Origin: Symsagittifera roscoffensis
Taxonomy: Eukaryota; Xenacoelomorpha; Acoela; Convolutidae
Reading direction: 5' to 3'
Assembly: GCF_963678635.1 (NCBI RefSeq)
Contig: NC_087066.1
Span: forward strand, 40,881,223-40,945,222
DNA: 64,000 bases
This document shows positions 54,799 to 64,000 of the stretch, in pieces. The position numbers and the translations under genes are program-made. Positions within the stretch are counted from its first letter, which is position 1, and the number at the start of each line of letters is the position of its first letter. A model generated the notes under the pieces. The model saw only the letters and a program-made list of their open reading frames with translations, was not told the DNA's origin and did not search any database.

Positions 54799-57700
54799 AT
54801 GGCCGATCGATACTGGAAGTCCATGCCATCGGCTCTGAAAAAGCCCACACTTGACGAACTGTACAGACGGCTGAGAGATCTGGATTACACTCAAGTGAAC
54901 GAGAGAATGGCAGTGATGCTGAACGCCATCCTACAATTGGAGGATGAGGGCGAGTGTCGAGAGTCTGCGACGGAGGCGGTCTTGATGGTAGGCTACACCA
55001 CTGAAGGGGTGTCCGATCAAGCACAGACCAGATGGCTGTCCTGGAACGTGGATGGAGCGATAAGGGGGTTCGATTTGGCGAGGAACCCTGGTCTAAACAA
55101 CAACACAGAGTATGGCGCGGGGGAATTCCCACTGCCGGCCAGACCATCAGTCAGGCCCGCGAGCCAGAGTACGAGTAAAGTACCGTCGATGTCACGGGCA
55201 CAGCAGACGGGGGAGGCTTATCCGGACGTCAGTGCCATGAAAAAAGAACTCGAGAGAACCCAGCGGGAGAAGAATAAGGCTAACCTCGACCGGGATCAAG
55301 CGGTGCTCGAGAGGGATCAAGCGCGGAGAGAATTGGACATAATGAAGGCGGAACGGCTGCAGGCAGAAAGGGTGCGGGAGAATGCCGCGAATTGTGAGCA
55401 GCTGAAGCAGGCTCTCGAGAGAGACCAAGCAAAACTTGAGAGGATCCAGCAACAACAGCGCGAGCTCGATATGCAAAAAGGGGCTAGGCCCAAAGAGCGG
55501 GTAGTGACTGTCTCAAGGCCAGAGTCACGCATGGAGGTGGACGAAGCTCCTAGGTCAAAGGGACGATTCAACCTCGATCGTGCGGCGCAAGAACATATGA
55601 ATGAGGGGCTGGAGGTATGGATACCACCCGAATCAACGTCCTCCCTGCGTGGAATGGAGACTCAAGTAATACGACCATTGATGGACGTCGCGCTGCCTGG
55701 ATACACACCGAGTTCGACCCCAGGTAGTAGTGGCGGCTCGTCACGGCTGAAAGAGTTGCAGGAGAGGTTACAGCTGAGGAATCACGAGAGTCCGGTAAGA
55801 GTGGATTTACCCTCGACTTGGGGGGAACAGCCTGTCAGGAGTGTGATGATCTCGAGCTACAAGAAGAATACGGATGGGAGATATCGCAAGCACAATCGTA
55901 TAGACTGGAATCCGGCGCAGAGAGAGAGAAGAGATTGCTTCCACGATGCGACTTGGGTGGAGTACTTCACGTATCCTCGAGTGCCTGAAGGCTCGGTTCA
56001 CTTGATTATTGGAGACAGCTTGCTGCGGGTGCTGACCCGGATCCAATCCCATTGGCAAACGGGAATCTTGAGCTTCGCCGGAGCCGCAACGCCGCAGATG
56101 TTAGCGACTCTTGAGATGCTAGGGATGGTGAGCGTGTACACAGTCACCCTGATGGTCGGGACGAATGATGTGTCAAGGGGGGAAGCGAGGAAGGTGACAA
56201 GGCTGCATGAAAAGATGAGCTGCATTCTCGAGGAGATACGGATCCAAATGGACCCGTCCATTCTCACGGTGTGTACTGTTCCCTACAACATGGGAGCGGA
56301 TCAACATGCGGTAGAGATGAATACGAAGGTGCGCAGCCTGAACGAAACAATCAGGAAGATTCATCAGAGGAGTGTCCTTCCCCTTAGGCTACTGGACGTG
56401 GCTGAGCAAATGGAATTAACCTCTTTCCCTGACAATGCATCTGCGGATGGCATTCACTTTGACAGGCCCAGAGGGGTGGAATGGTTGAACGACGTCTTTC
56501 AAAAGCATATATGCGCGCTAGAGACGGATTTGCTGGAAACAGCACAGGTCACGTTCGGGCCACCCCCAAACCCACCCTTCTTCAACCCGAGATCTTTGTC
56601 GAGTCGCTTGGGCGAGAGGGCCGATTCTAGAGATAGTGAGAGGAATAGCCGGGCCAAGTTGCCGAGCACCACGCCCATGGAAGCTGATGAAGTGACATCA
56701 GCAACTCCCCAGGGGTCGGTAATGTCCTCAGTGGTGGTTGCGGAGAAAAAGAGGTCAGAGAAGCCACTGGAGACCAGCAGACAGAAGTATGAGGAGAAGG
56801 TCAAGGAACTGGATCTGGAAGACCTAGAGTGTAGACAGGAGCTAGCGAGGGCTTTGGGTCTTGAGCAGGTCTCACATGAAGACTTGGGGAGGCACAAGTG
56901 CGTGGACTGGTTGAAGGCTCATGAAACGCGTTTCTCGAGAGCGAAGTTGACAGAGACAGCAGACCTGAGTGGAATTCCCACTAGGTCGATGATGGGACCA
57001 ATTAATTACAGACCTCTCAAGTCCTTGGGGAGCCCGGGACTGGTGGTGGAGCCTCCCAAGCACCGGACCAGCATTGCCAGAATTAGAGTGGCCACTCCAG
57101 CACAGTTGAGAGTGGTCGACAAACTGATGAACCCAAGAGAGATGGAGTTACCAGACGCCGAATACGAAGGCGCAAAATTGGCCAATGACCCCCGATATGG
57201 GAAACCCTGTGGGCAGGCGCAACTGGCCAAAACCTTAGCGGTCTACGACAGAGCAGACCCAGCTGCAGCAAGGGTGGTGATCGTGGCAGGATCGGATTTC
57301 GAAGGTACGTCTCCCAAGTTGTTTTGGCCAGAAACCCTGATATACACCTTGCCGGGTGCGGAACTGAACCAGATGTTGACCCTGGTAGTGGCAATAAAGT
57401 CAGAAATGCCCTGCGAACCTGAGTTACTGCTGTTTGCGGGGATGAACGATCATCTGCACGCAACGGGATTTCTTGAGCAGCTCAAGGGTGGTGAACCTAC
57501 GCCAAAGAGGATCTGGGAGGCCATCCAGACCTTATTCGCGGCGATTAATGAAGTACAGGAGAATGTTGCCTCAAGATTCGGCGCCAAGACAAAAGTGGCG
57601 TTCACAACATCCCCCGGGTACTCGAGCATGCCGCTGGCTCTGCAATTCGTGTACGCGATCTTGATCTTGATCGCAGAGGGGAATGGGTGGCGTGTCCTGA

Positions 57701-60700
57701 TGGCAGCTCCCAACCGAGAATTGGAACCGACGAACTTGAGGCTGTGCAAGTCAGAACTCGCAGCAGCGTGGGCGGACGTCTCCCATGCATTGAGAGGCTT
57801 TCACGAGTTGGCTGATATCCTCATCGTATTGGACGAGGTCCTCCTACTGGAAATATCTAACTTTGCCAGGCAACTTAAGCTCAGCCCGATCCTTAGGGAT
57901 GATCACCCAGTGATAATTCACCTGACGGCTAGTCTGTGGTTTCGGGACATGGAGTTGACCATTACGAGCTCGACCAGCAGATCTAGAGGGCCAAACAACG
58001 AAAGGCAGAACGTGGCCACATCGGAAAAACAACTGGAGTCGATGGGGAATCGGTTGGCGCAAGAGGGAGGCAGATGGCCCTTCTTAAGCCCAAGGTTGGA
58101 AAATGCCACGAGGAAAACAAGAGAGGATGCGCCGCCTCTGGTGAAGCAGATCTGGGAGTTTCTCGAGGAGCAACTGGGAAAAGCTGAGGAAAAGGGGATG
58201 ACGGTTGGCAGGTTCGTCACGGCAGCCAATGAGGTCACGATTGGAGGATTTTGGAGAGAGCACGCGTGGGGTGAGCTGAAGACGAGGAGGGATCATGAGA
58301 TTCTCGAGTTCTTGAGTCCTTGTTGGGGAAGAGAGTTCCTGACTGAGGTGTACAGTGCGAAGGAGACGATCTTTGATGCGTTTATACAGGAGATGTTGAA
58401 TATGCCGATCAGCCTGTTGCTGGCGCTGTACCTGGTCTACCCAAGATACTTGTTTAATATGGGCCCCGCATACATGTTCAGTCGTGGTGTGGACACCCTC
58501 AGAATAGATGGATACTTGACGTTAGTACTCCTGACCCACGGTGAACTGGCGTCATTTCACCGATTGATGAGGTATGGGGAGCCCCTGGCGATGGGAAGAA
58601 CACACTCGAGTATTGAGACCTACTCGTACAAGTGTGCAGCCGGGCTAAGGACGCTGCTCGTGCAGTATCTACTGATGCAGAACAGGCACCTGACTGGCGA
58701 AGAAAAGAGCCCGAAGACCAGAGAGGAGTGGAGGAAAGTGAATGGAGGCATGCCCCTATTAATGGATCTATGCCTAGCCATGAGATCGGATCCCATGGGG
58801 ATTATCCGGGGGCTGGGGGAGGTCGTGACTTGTATATATGGACCGGCTGTCACGTTCGCATTTCCAGATCCCTTGGTGACAGCTTATCGATACTCCGTGA
58901 CCCACGTGAGCCTCATAAGCGTACTGGATGGAACGACACTGAACTGGTGCCAGCAAGAGGTGCTAAGGGCACAAATGAGCAACACGGTGCTCTTCGGAAA
59001 GGTAAAGGATCCAGAGTTGATCGTGTACAGTTTCCGAGGACAAATGCAATGCCGGATGGGAGGCAAGCGCGAGGGCCCCATCGAAACTTACCCCAAGTTT
59101 TGGAACTTGAATCTCTTGGCAGCCAATGGACAAGAAATCTTGAGAATCCCTGCATGGACAAAAAGTTTCGAGTTGGTGAAAAAGGAGCTGGAAGCGATAT
59201 TGGAGAGAGAAGCCCTACCGACGAGCATTCCCGAGTTCCCCATAGTGAGGAGAATGACCCTAGGGATGAACAGTTCCCTGGTTGTCCCATCCTCCTACGC
59301 GAGAACCACGACTGAAGAACGGCAGAAGGAGTTTACTGACGGCTGGGATCCGCTCTTCATCGGCTATACTGCAGCAATTTATTTCCATACTAGCGATGTG
59401 AAGATAAACTCATGGACGACTCAAGCCAAGAAGATCAGAGGGTCGATGCCCCCTAAATTCGACGTGCAAGATACCTTGAGAGTACTTAAGCGGGCAGGCC
59501 TAGAGAACCAGCGGCCGGTATGGGACGACGGCAGGATGATAGTGGAAGAAGGGCATGTAGCACTGAAAGCAGACGCGATGCTATTTGCCACAAGGAAGTA
59601 CCGGGCACCTTACGGACTTGAGCTGATGGAGCGTAATAGAGAAGGAAAGAAGTTAGATGCAGCAGGTCCATTGTACGTGGCACTGACAAAAAGTGAGGCG
59701 ACGAGTTCAGCGACACCATCACCCCTTCCAGTAGACATCCCTGGGGATAAAAAGAGTGGCACCGTGGCAGATCGATTCAAGAGGATCTTTGAGAGAAGGG
59801 AAGCAGAGTCAGGAGACGAAAGCATGGATGAAACCCTCAGTGAGGCAGGAGAGGATATGGAAGTGGGAAACACACCGGAGCAAAAGCCAACGGAAGTGGA
59901 ATTCACAGCGCAGGAATTGTTGAAAGACCTGAGTGAAGAAAACTGGGCAGATACTCCCACGCCACCTTTGACCTCGTCCCCTCGCAAGTACCCGGAAATG
60001 TCGTTGACAAGCGAGAATCCCAACATGGGAATGATCTTCTTGAGTACGGAGAGGAGGGAGAAGAATACCTTCGAGGCAAACAGAGACGCCTTCCTGGGCA
60101 CTCTGGATGGAGATGCTTGGCAAAAGTTCTTGAGCGAATTCAATCGAGAAGTGGATGAAGACACCACGTTGGATAATTTCAAAGAAGAACTGTGGGACAC
60201 GGTGGTGAAGTTTGGTGAGCCTGTCCTGGTGGGGACGGGTTTAGAAGAGAAAGCTAGAGTGGAACTACTGAACAAAATGGTCGAGTTGAGAAAGTCAAGA
60301 AAGACCAGAGAAGACAAATGTAAAGACAGCTCTACTCCGAAACAGAAAACTGACAATAAAATAATTAAGTGTACAAGGGGGGATAAGGTAGGAACTAGTA
60401 ATATGATTAAAAGTACTAATATCCTTAAGGCTCGAGCAGGGGGGAGGCAAGAGTTGGCTGGAGAAAAGGAAGTTGAATCAGTGATGATACCAATGACGCC
60501 CCCAAGCAAAGACGTGAGGTCTCGCAAGAGGAAGAGAGACGTGGAGGGAATGGGCAGTCCTTCAGCTGACGCGGTCTCGGAAAAAGACTTGAGAGAGACG
60601 GCTCCCATGGTTCTGGCGCGATGGAAAACGGCAGCCTACAAGAGTAGCTACGAACCGAGGAAACTGCTCGACATAGAAAAAGAAATGGAGAATCCCACTA

Positions 60701-63642
60701 GTTCAGTGACGGAGGAGGATTTCAAACCTCAAAGAATAAAAATGAAGCGAGGTTCGACGAGCGGGCAGACCTGGGAAGTAGATGTTGGCAAAGAGTGGGT
60801 CTCAAGTGAACATCACGCTGTCGGGAAGCAAGTGACCAGTGATCCACTTGAGAAAAGTAAAACCAGAAACACCTCCCGACCATGGTGGATAGCTCTCGAG
60901 ACATTGAAGGAGATGGAAGGCTGTTTGAAGAAGTTGAACAGTGGAGTGGCTCGCAAACGATACAGCTGGGCCACCCAGCAGAAGGCTGAGGTCAACAAGA
61001 TAGAGTTGGCAAACCAGCTGAAGAGATCCTGGCAGAACTTATTGAAGGATCATTTTGAAGAGGCGATGAGGACATCCTCATCGGCACCACCACTGATGGC
61101 GAATCCCTTTATCAGGACTGCAGGACAACTGATGTTCGCGTGGAGCCTGTTGGGGATAGAGCTGGAAACGCTGACTTCATACGACAAGTTGAAGCTGGGA
61201 GGAAAAAATCTAGAGATATACCGAATGTTGATGCAGCACGTTGCCAAGGACAACTCAGGCTTGAGTCTGGCAAGGAGGAAGGATGCAACCTGTTTCTTGA
61301 GGTGGACGATGTCGATGATGACTGACAGTACCATCCTAGCATGTCATCAGAAAGCAGTCGCAAGCAAGACGTTGGAAAGGAGAGTCTCCACAGTCATCTT
61401 GAATGTGTATCAGAGCACTGGGATAGAGAGGGAGGATGGTTCTAGGCAATCTCTGGAGAACCATAGGAAGTTGGATGAGATACGGAGGTTCTACAACAAG
61501 AAGTTCGAAGAGGAGCACGACGTTCACCGCAACCTGGCTTCGTCAGGGGAGTACTTGAAACTCAACAGAAAGGGAGAGTACCAATATGTTTCTGGAGTAA
61601 TGGGAATGGCGTACAACCCCTTCTTGGACCTGGAAGCTGGAGGAGCCAACAGAAATTATGAAGTGGCGGAGCTGTTGAAGTTCTGGACAGAGAAGATAGT
61701 GGAGATAGACGTTGTGGAGAGAGAGAGACCTAGCCTGGGTCTGGTTCTTGAGGGGATGCCGGGAGTGATAAGTGTGCCACGCTCAAGCAAAAGAGTGGAG
61801 CTAAAAATGGGTGATGGGAGTGGCGTGTTGATCACGAACCTGGGAGTGGTATGGAAATTACTCAGACCTTCCTGGTGTCCACATCCCCATGCAAGTATGA
61901 TTGAGGAGGTCACTGAGCGAGTGAGATTGGCACCGACAGAGGATGAGGACTTGGCGATCTTGAGCATAGTACACAAACTGATCTTGCCTCAGGTGAAAGA
62001 ATCAAGTGAGGTGACAAGTGGAACAGAGCCGGTGAGGAGGATGGAGCCGGGCAGTTGTCTTGATTCGACATGCAGTAATGGCGAACATATTTGTGATGGA
62101 CGATTATGCGTCAGGATACAATCTTTCCAGAAAGAGGACCTCACTACCTGGTTTGAAGATATCACTGAAAGGGAGAAGAGTGAGGTACAGATAGTGGCTG
62201 AATGTTACGCGAGGACCACCGTGAACCTAGCGACAGCCTTGGGATTCTTCTCAAGAATGTGCAGTCTCCAGTCACTGGAGAGGCTAGAGTCAGAACATCA
62301 CCTGGTGACCGCGTTAAGCGTGGAATCATGGCCCGGAGTGCTACAAGTGAACCAGAAGCACATCAAGAGTTGGAAGATCGGACTCGAGGCAGAGATGGGA
62401 TTTCCCATGAGCGAAGCCTATGGATTGCCTCTAAATGCAAAATCCTTAGTGGGATCAGTGTTGGCTAACCTATGTGGGAGCCACTATCCACTACACATGG
62501 CGATGGTGGAGGTGTCCAGCCAGAGGGTGATGATAGACAAAGCCTTCTCAGTGCCCAAGTGCGTGAGACTAGCTCGGATGTCACACCACTCACACAAGCT
62601 ATTGAGGAAGATCCGAGGAGCAGTACCAAAGGAGCAAAGAGATGACTTGAGTGAAATCTGGGGTGAAGAACTTCTAGGCTTGGAGAGCGAAAATGCAAGT
62701 GATCATGGGAAGCAGAACGTGGTGGGGAAACCCGCAGTAGGTGCTTCAAGCTCGGAAGAAGTCGACGTGGTGCATGAGAAAATGATGGAACTTGAGCCTC
62801 TCCTAGAAGCTTCGGGAGAACGCAACCTTAGAAGCATTGACCTCACGCATGGAGATTGTCCATGCCACTGTCTGGCGCAGACAGTGTGGTTCCCGGACCG
62901 CGCCAATCTCTGTCTGATCTGGGACGTAGAAGAAATTAAGTCGCTAGGACTACCGGAGTATCGACAAAAGGTGACCATCTTAGTGGTAAGCACGATGCTG
63001 GCTCTGAGATGGATTGAGGAGAATATAGCGAAGTACAGAGAATCGAGAGCGCCAACAGCTGAATCGATTTATGCGATAGATTACAGCAGGAGACTGGAGT
63101 TGTTCGAGACTGCATGCAAGGTATTCGCCATACCAGTGCAAGTCAGACACATATGGAGCCGCCTGAGATTCTTTCCTTGGTTTCGTGCGACGTTAACATC
63201 CTGGTTGTATGCAGTGACAAAGAACCACATGAGGAAACATCAGAAGGAATATCGACAATTCCAAGCTGAAATAGGGCCAGATGCCTTTAAGAGACCTCTG
63301 CTAACCCATCGAAACGCAATCACGGCGGGGTGGAAAAGAGTAGGCAGAATATCCAGAGACAATTCTAGAGCGAGGGAAACGATACTGGAGGAGGATCTGG
63401 CGAGGAATGTGAGCTTGAGTCTTCATAACTCCTTCTGCTTGAACCGGGAGTCGAAGGTGAAAGGCCTACCAAGTCAATTGAAAAGGTTGCAAGAGCAGAG
63501 AGAGTGGATGCGAGCCTATGAACAGCTGAAGGCCTGGGAGGAAATTGTGATTAGCTCCGATGACGAGGAGGCACTATTGGAACAAATTACAGTGCCAAGA
63601 ACACCGGTATCAGGTACCTCGAAGGCGAAGAACATGAGGTGA
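54799..63642 (+). CDS. Retrotransposon ORF2: giant protein with SGNH/GDSL hydrolase domain
   Basis: 2947 codons, intact. Visible parts: helical N-terminus; coiled coil at about 147-228 with repeated ERDQA; an SGNH hydrolase at about 390-575 with block I IIGDSLLRV (Ser407), block II SFAGAA, block III LMVGTNDVS (Asn456) and block V DGIHF (Asp550, His553). At about 825-1050 a second region has the same layout in altered form (VAGSDFEG, LPGAEL, LFAGMNDHLH). Later features are a basic motif RKRKRD (near 1910), a possible metal site with Cys2420, 2425, 2432 and 2437, a CPCHC cluster (2687-2691), and EIVISSDDEE near the end, resembling a SUMO-interaction motif. No signal peptide, envelope-type fusion peptide or C-terminal anchor is seen, so it is not an env gene despite its position. 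Most of residues 1050-2947 are unassigned. Confidence 0.9.
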   Translation: MADRYWKSMPSALKKPTLDELYRRLRDLDYTQVNERMAVMLNAILQLEDEGECRESATEAVLMVGYTTEGVSDQAQTRWLSWNVDGAIRGFDLARNPGLNNNTEYGAGEFPLPARPSVRPASQSTSKVPSMSRAQQTGEAYPDVSAMKKELERTQREKNKANLDRDQAVLERDQARRELDIMKAERLQAERVRENAANCEQLKQALERDQAKLERIQQQQRELDMQKGARPKERVVTVSRPESRMEVDEAPRSKGRFNLDRAAQEHMNEGLEVWIPPESTSSLRGMETQVIRPLMDVALPGYTPSSTPGSSGGSSRLKELQERLQLRNHESPVRVDLPSTWGEQPVRSVMISSYKKNTDGRYRKHNRIDWNPAQRERRDCFHDATWVEYFTYPRVPEGSVHLIIGDSLLRVLTRIQSHWQTGILSFAGAATPQMLATLEMLGMVSVYTVTLMVGTNDVSRGEARKVTRLHEKMSCILEEIRIQMDPSILTVCTVPYNMGADQHAVEMNTKVRSLNETIRKIHQRSVLPLRLLDVAEQMELTSFPDNASADGIHFDRPRGVEWLNDVFQKHICALETDLLETAQVTFGPPPNPPFFNPRSLSSRLGERADSRDSERNSRAKLPSTTPMEADEVTSATPQGSVMSSVVVAEKKRSEKPLETSRQKYEEKVKELDLEDLECRQELARALGLEQVSHEDLGRHKCVDWLKAHETRFSRAKLTETADLSGIPTRSMMGPINYRPLKSLGSPGLVVEPPKHRTSIARIRVATPAQLRVVDKLMNPREMELPDAEYEGAKLANDPRYGKPCGQAQLAKTLAVYDRADPAAARVVIVAGSDFEGTSPKLFWPETLIYTLPGAELNQMLTLVVAIKSEMPCEPELLLFAGMNDHLHATGFLEQLKGGEPTPKRIWEAIQTLFAAINEVQENVASRFGAKTKVAFTTSPGYSSMPLALQFVYAILILIAEGNGWRVLMAAPNRELEPTNLRLCKSELAAAWADVSHALRGFHELADILIVLDEVLLLEISNFARQLKLSPILRDDHPVIIHLTASLWFRDMELTITSSTSRSRGPNNERQNVATSEKQLESMGNRLAQEGGRWPFLSPRLENATRKTREDAPPLVKQIWEFLEEQLGKAEEKGMTVGRFVTAANEVTIGGFWREHAWGELKTRRDHEILEFLSPCWGREFLTEVYSAKETIFDAFIQEMLNMPISLLLALYLVYPRYLFNMGPAYMFSRGVDTLRIDGYLTLVLLTHGELASFHRLMRYGEPLAMGRTHSSIETYSYKCAAGLRTLLVQYLLMQNRHLTGEEKSPKTREEWRKVNGGMPLLMDLCLAMRSDPMGIIRGLGEVVTCIYGPAVTFAFPDPLVTAYRYSVTHVSLISVLDGTTLNWCQQEVLRAQMSNTVLFGKVKDPELIVYSFRGQMQCRMGGKREGPIETYPKFWNLNLLAANGQEILRIPAWTKSFELVKKELEAILEREALPTSIPEFPIVRRMTLGMNSSLVVPSSYARTTTEERQKEFTDGWDPLFIGYTAAIYFHTSDVKINSWTTQAKKIRGSMPPKFDVQDTLRVLKRAGLENQRPVWDDGRMIVEEGHVALKADAMLFATRKYRAPYGLELMERNREGKKLDAAGPLYVALTKSEATSSATPSPLPVDIPGDKKSGTVADRFKRIFERREAESGDESMDETLSEAGEDMEVGNTPEQKPTEVEFTAQELLKDLSEENWADTPTPPLTSSPRKYPEMSLTSENPNMGMIFLSTERREKNTFEANRDAFLGTLDGDAWQKFLSEFNREVDEDTTLDNFKEELWDTVVKFGEPVLVGTGLEEKARVELLNKMVELRKSRKTREDKCKDSSTPKQKTDNKIIKCTRGDKVGTSNMIKSTNILKARAGGRQELAGEKEVESVMIPMTPPSKDVRSRKRKRDVEGMGSPSADAVSEKDLRETAPMVLARWKTAAYKSSYEPRKLLDIEKEMENPTSSVTEEDFKPQRIKMKRGSTSGQTWEVDVGKEWVSSEHHAVGKQVTSDPLEKSKTRNTSRPWWIALETLKEMEGCLKKLNSGVARKRYSWATQQKAEVNKIELANQLKRSWQNLLKDHFEEAMRTSSSAPPLMANPFIRTAGQLMFAWSLLGIELETLTSYDKLKLGGKNLEIYRMLMQHVAKDNSGLSLARRKDATCFLRWTMSMMTDSTILACHQKAVASKTLERRVSTVILNVYQSTGIEREDGSRQSLENHRKLDEIRRFYNKKFEEEHDVHRNLASSGEYLKLNRKGEYQYVSGVMGMAYNPFLDLEAGGANRNYEVAELLKFWTEKIVEIDVVERERPSLGLVLEGMPGVISVPRSSKRVELKMGDGSGVLITNLGVVWKLLRPSWCPHPHASMIEEVTERVRLAPTEDEDLAILSIVHKLILPQVKESSEVTSGTEPVRRMEPGSCLDSTCSNGEHICDGRLCVRIQSFQKEDLTTWFEDITEREKSEVQIVAECYARTTVNLATALGFFSRMCSLQSLERLESEHHLVTALSVESWPGVLQVNQKHIKSWKIGLEAEMGFPMSEAYGLPLNAKSLVGSVLANLCGSHYPLHMAMVEVSSQRVMIDKAFSVPKCVRLARMSHHSHKLLRKIRGAVPKEQRDDLSEIWGEELLGLESENASDHGKQNVVGKPAVGASSSEEVDVVHEKMMELEPLLEASGERNLRSIDLTHGDCPCHCLAQTVWFPDRANLCLIWDVEEIKSLGLPEYRQKVTILVVSTMLALRWIEENIAKYRESRAPTAESIYAIDYSRRLELFETACKVFAIPVQVRHIWSRLRFFPWFRATLTSWLYAVTKNHMRKHQKEYRQFQAEIGPDAFKRPLLTHRNAITAGWKRVGRISRDNSRARETILEEDLARNVSLSLHNSFCLNRESKVKGLPSQLKRLQEQREWMRAYEQLKAWEEIVISSDDEEALLEQITVPRTPVSGTSKAKNMR

Positions 63643-64000
63643 GCCAGTGGCTCGAAAGGAAATTCTAGAGTCTTGAGTCTTGAGAGGGAGGGGGCTTGAG
63701 CGTGAACTTGGATGAAATCTGGGTTCACGAAAAAGAAATTTTAGACGAATAAGATATTGTTATTAATATGATAGATCTAGTATATAAGTCAAATTGATGC
63801 ATGACAATTCTCTGACTGAAATAGGACAAAAGAAATTTTAAAAATTACCAGCTTAAAAAGCGGGGATTCATGGGTGCAGGTGTGTGCAGATTTTGATTGC
63901 TGTTTAGCGGTAGTGTGAAAATTTTATATGGTCGTGAATTTTGCAAGGTAGATAAACTTAAGTCCGATGCAAACTTCTGTAAATGACCACTGGCACTGTA
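63643..64000 (+). other. 3' untranslated part of the retroelement
   Basis: Begins with a small hairpin (GAGCC, AGT, GGCTC) just after the ORF2 stop and then the tcttgagtcttgag direct repeat. The rest turns AT-rich. No match to the 42-45 kb leader was noticed, so a 3' LTR has not been reached. Confidence 0.5.
63682..63694 (+). other. Candidate polypurine tract
   Basis: gagagggaggggg, 13 purines, 40 bp after ORF2. Such tracts prime plus-strand DNA just before a 3' LTR. However, the sequence after it has no visible copy near the 5' end, so it may not be the functional tract. Confidence 0.3.

Larger units (their letters stand above)
42110..64000 (+). mobile_element. Giant LTR-type (Ty3/gypsy-like) retrotransposon, 3' end beyond window
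   Basis: Holds a leader, ORF1 (Gag-Pol), a spacer and ORF2, and is at least about 20 kb, well above the usual 5-10 kb. The left boundary is uncertain: host sequence ends somewhere between 41.85 and 43.1 kb, where composition becomes GC-richer and purine-rich on the plus strand; 42110 (tgtgacgcgg) is only a guess. No long direct repeat linking 42-45 kb with 63.6-64 kb is visible, so the 3' LTR should lie to the right. The domain order PR-RT-RH-IN, with integrase last, is that of Ty3/gypsy, not Ty1/copia. It lies head-to-head with PPIL2. Confidence 0.85.

Noticed and set aside
54799-63642. ORF2 as a retroviral-type envelope
   Set aside because: Its place after pol suggests env, but there is no signal peptide, fusion-peptide-like segment or C-terminal membrane anchor, and it has an SGNH hydrolase and coiled coil instead.
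63700-64000. 3' LTR starting after the purine tract at 63682
   Set aside because: I looked for the sequence after the tract (tgagcgtgaacttgg and later phrases) in 41.8-45.5 kb and saw no copy, so this stretch is not an LTR matching the visible 5' end.

Overview
This window comes from a eukaryote, almost certainly an invertebrate animal. The host part (about 1-42 kb) is AT-rich, has intron-split genes with GT-AG and some GC-AG splice sites, carries tRNA-derived SINE pieces and hAT and Mutator-like transposon remnants, and encodes animal-type proteins (PAR6, the cilium dynein chain DYNC2I2/WDR34, PPIL2, POLR2L). I cannot name the species. All exon coordinates were read by eye from reading frame, splice sites and family conservation; no alignment was run.

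Layout. 1-9 kb: DYNC2I2 on the minus strand, running off the left edge. 5.2-17.5 kb: a recent tandem duplication covering exons 2-4 and part of exon 5 of that gene plus a 2 kb Mutator-like element. The right-hand copy has lost exon 1 and is a pseudogene. A 485 bp hAT-type MITE is present in only one copy. 17.5-22.3 kb: gene-free, repeat-rich sequence. 22.3-24.8 kb: PAR6 (four exons, minus). 25.0-25.4 kb: a small unrecognised plus-strand gene, divergent from PAR6. 25.7-26.3 kb: POLR2L/RPB10 (two exons, minus). 26.7-41.8 kb: PPIL2 (eight exons, minus), its introns filled with repeat copies.

42-64 kb: the base composition changes to GC-richer, purine-rich sequence and a giant LTR-type (Ty3/gypsy-like) retrotransposon begins; it runs past the right edge. 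After a roughly 2-3 kb leader with a 36 x 14 bp tandem array come two intact ORFs of 2932 and 2947 codons. ORF1 is Gag-Pol (two zinc knuckles, protease, RT, RNase H, integrase) with extra segments and a C-terminal domain that looks like a TARG1-type macrodomain. ORF2 sits where env would be but is not an envelope. It has a coiled coil, an SGNH/GDSL hydrolase domain with all catalytic residues, a second degenerate SGNH-like domain, and about 1900 residues I cannot assign. A 475 bp spacer between the ORFs contains a strong 5' splice-site match and four 20 bp repeats, each with abutting AG|GT.

The most unusual content is this retroelement: two intact ORFs of nearly 3000 codons, with a macrodomain-like module and an SGNH hydrolase carried by one element. 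The intact frames suggest it is young. Its LTRs were not found within the window.
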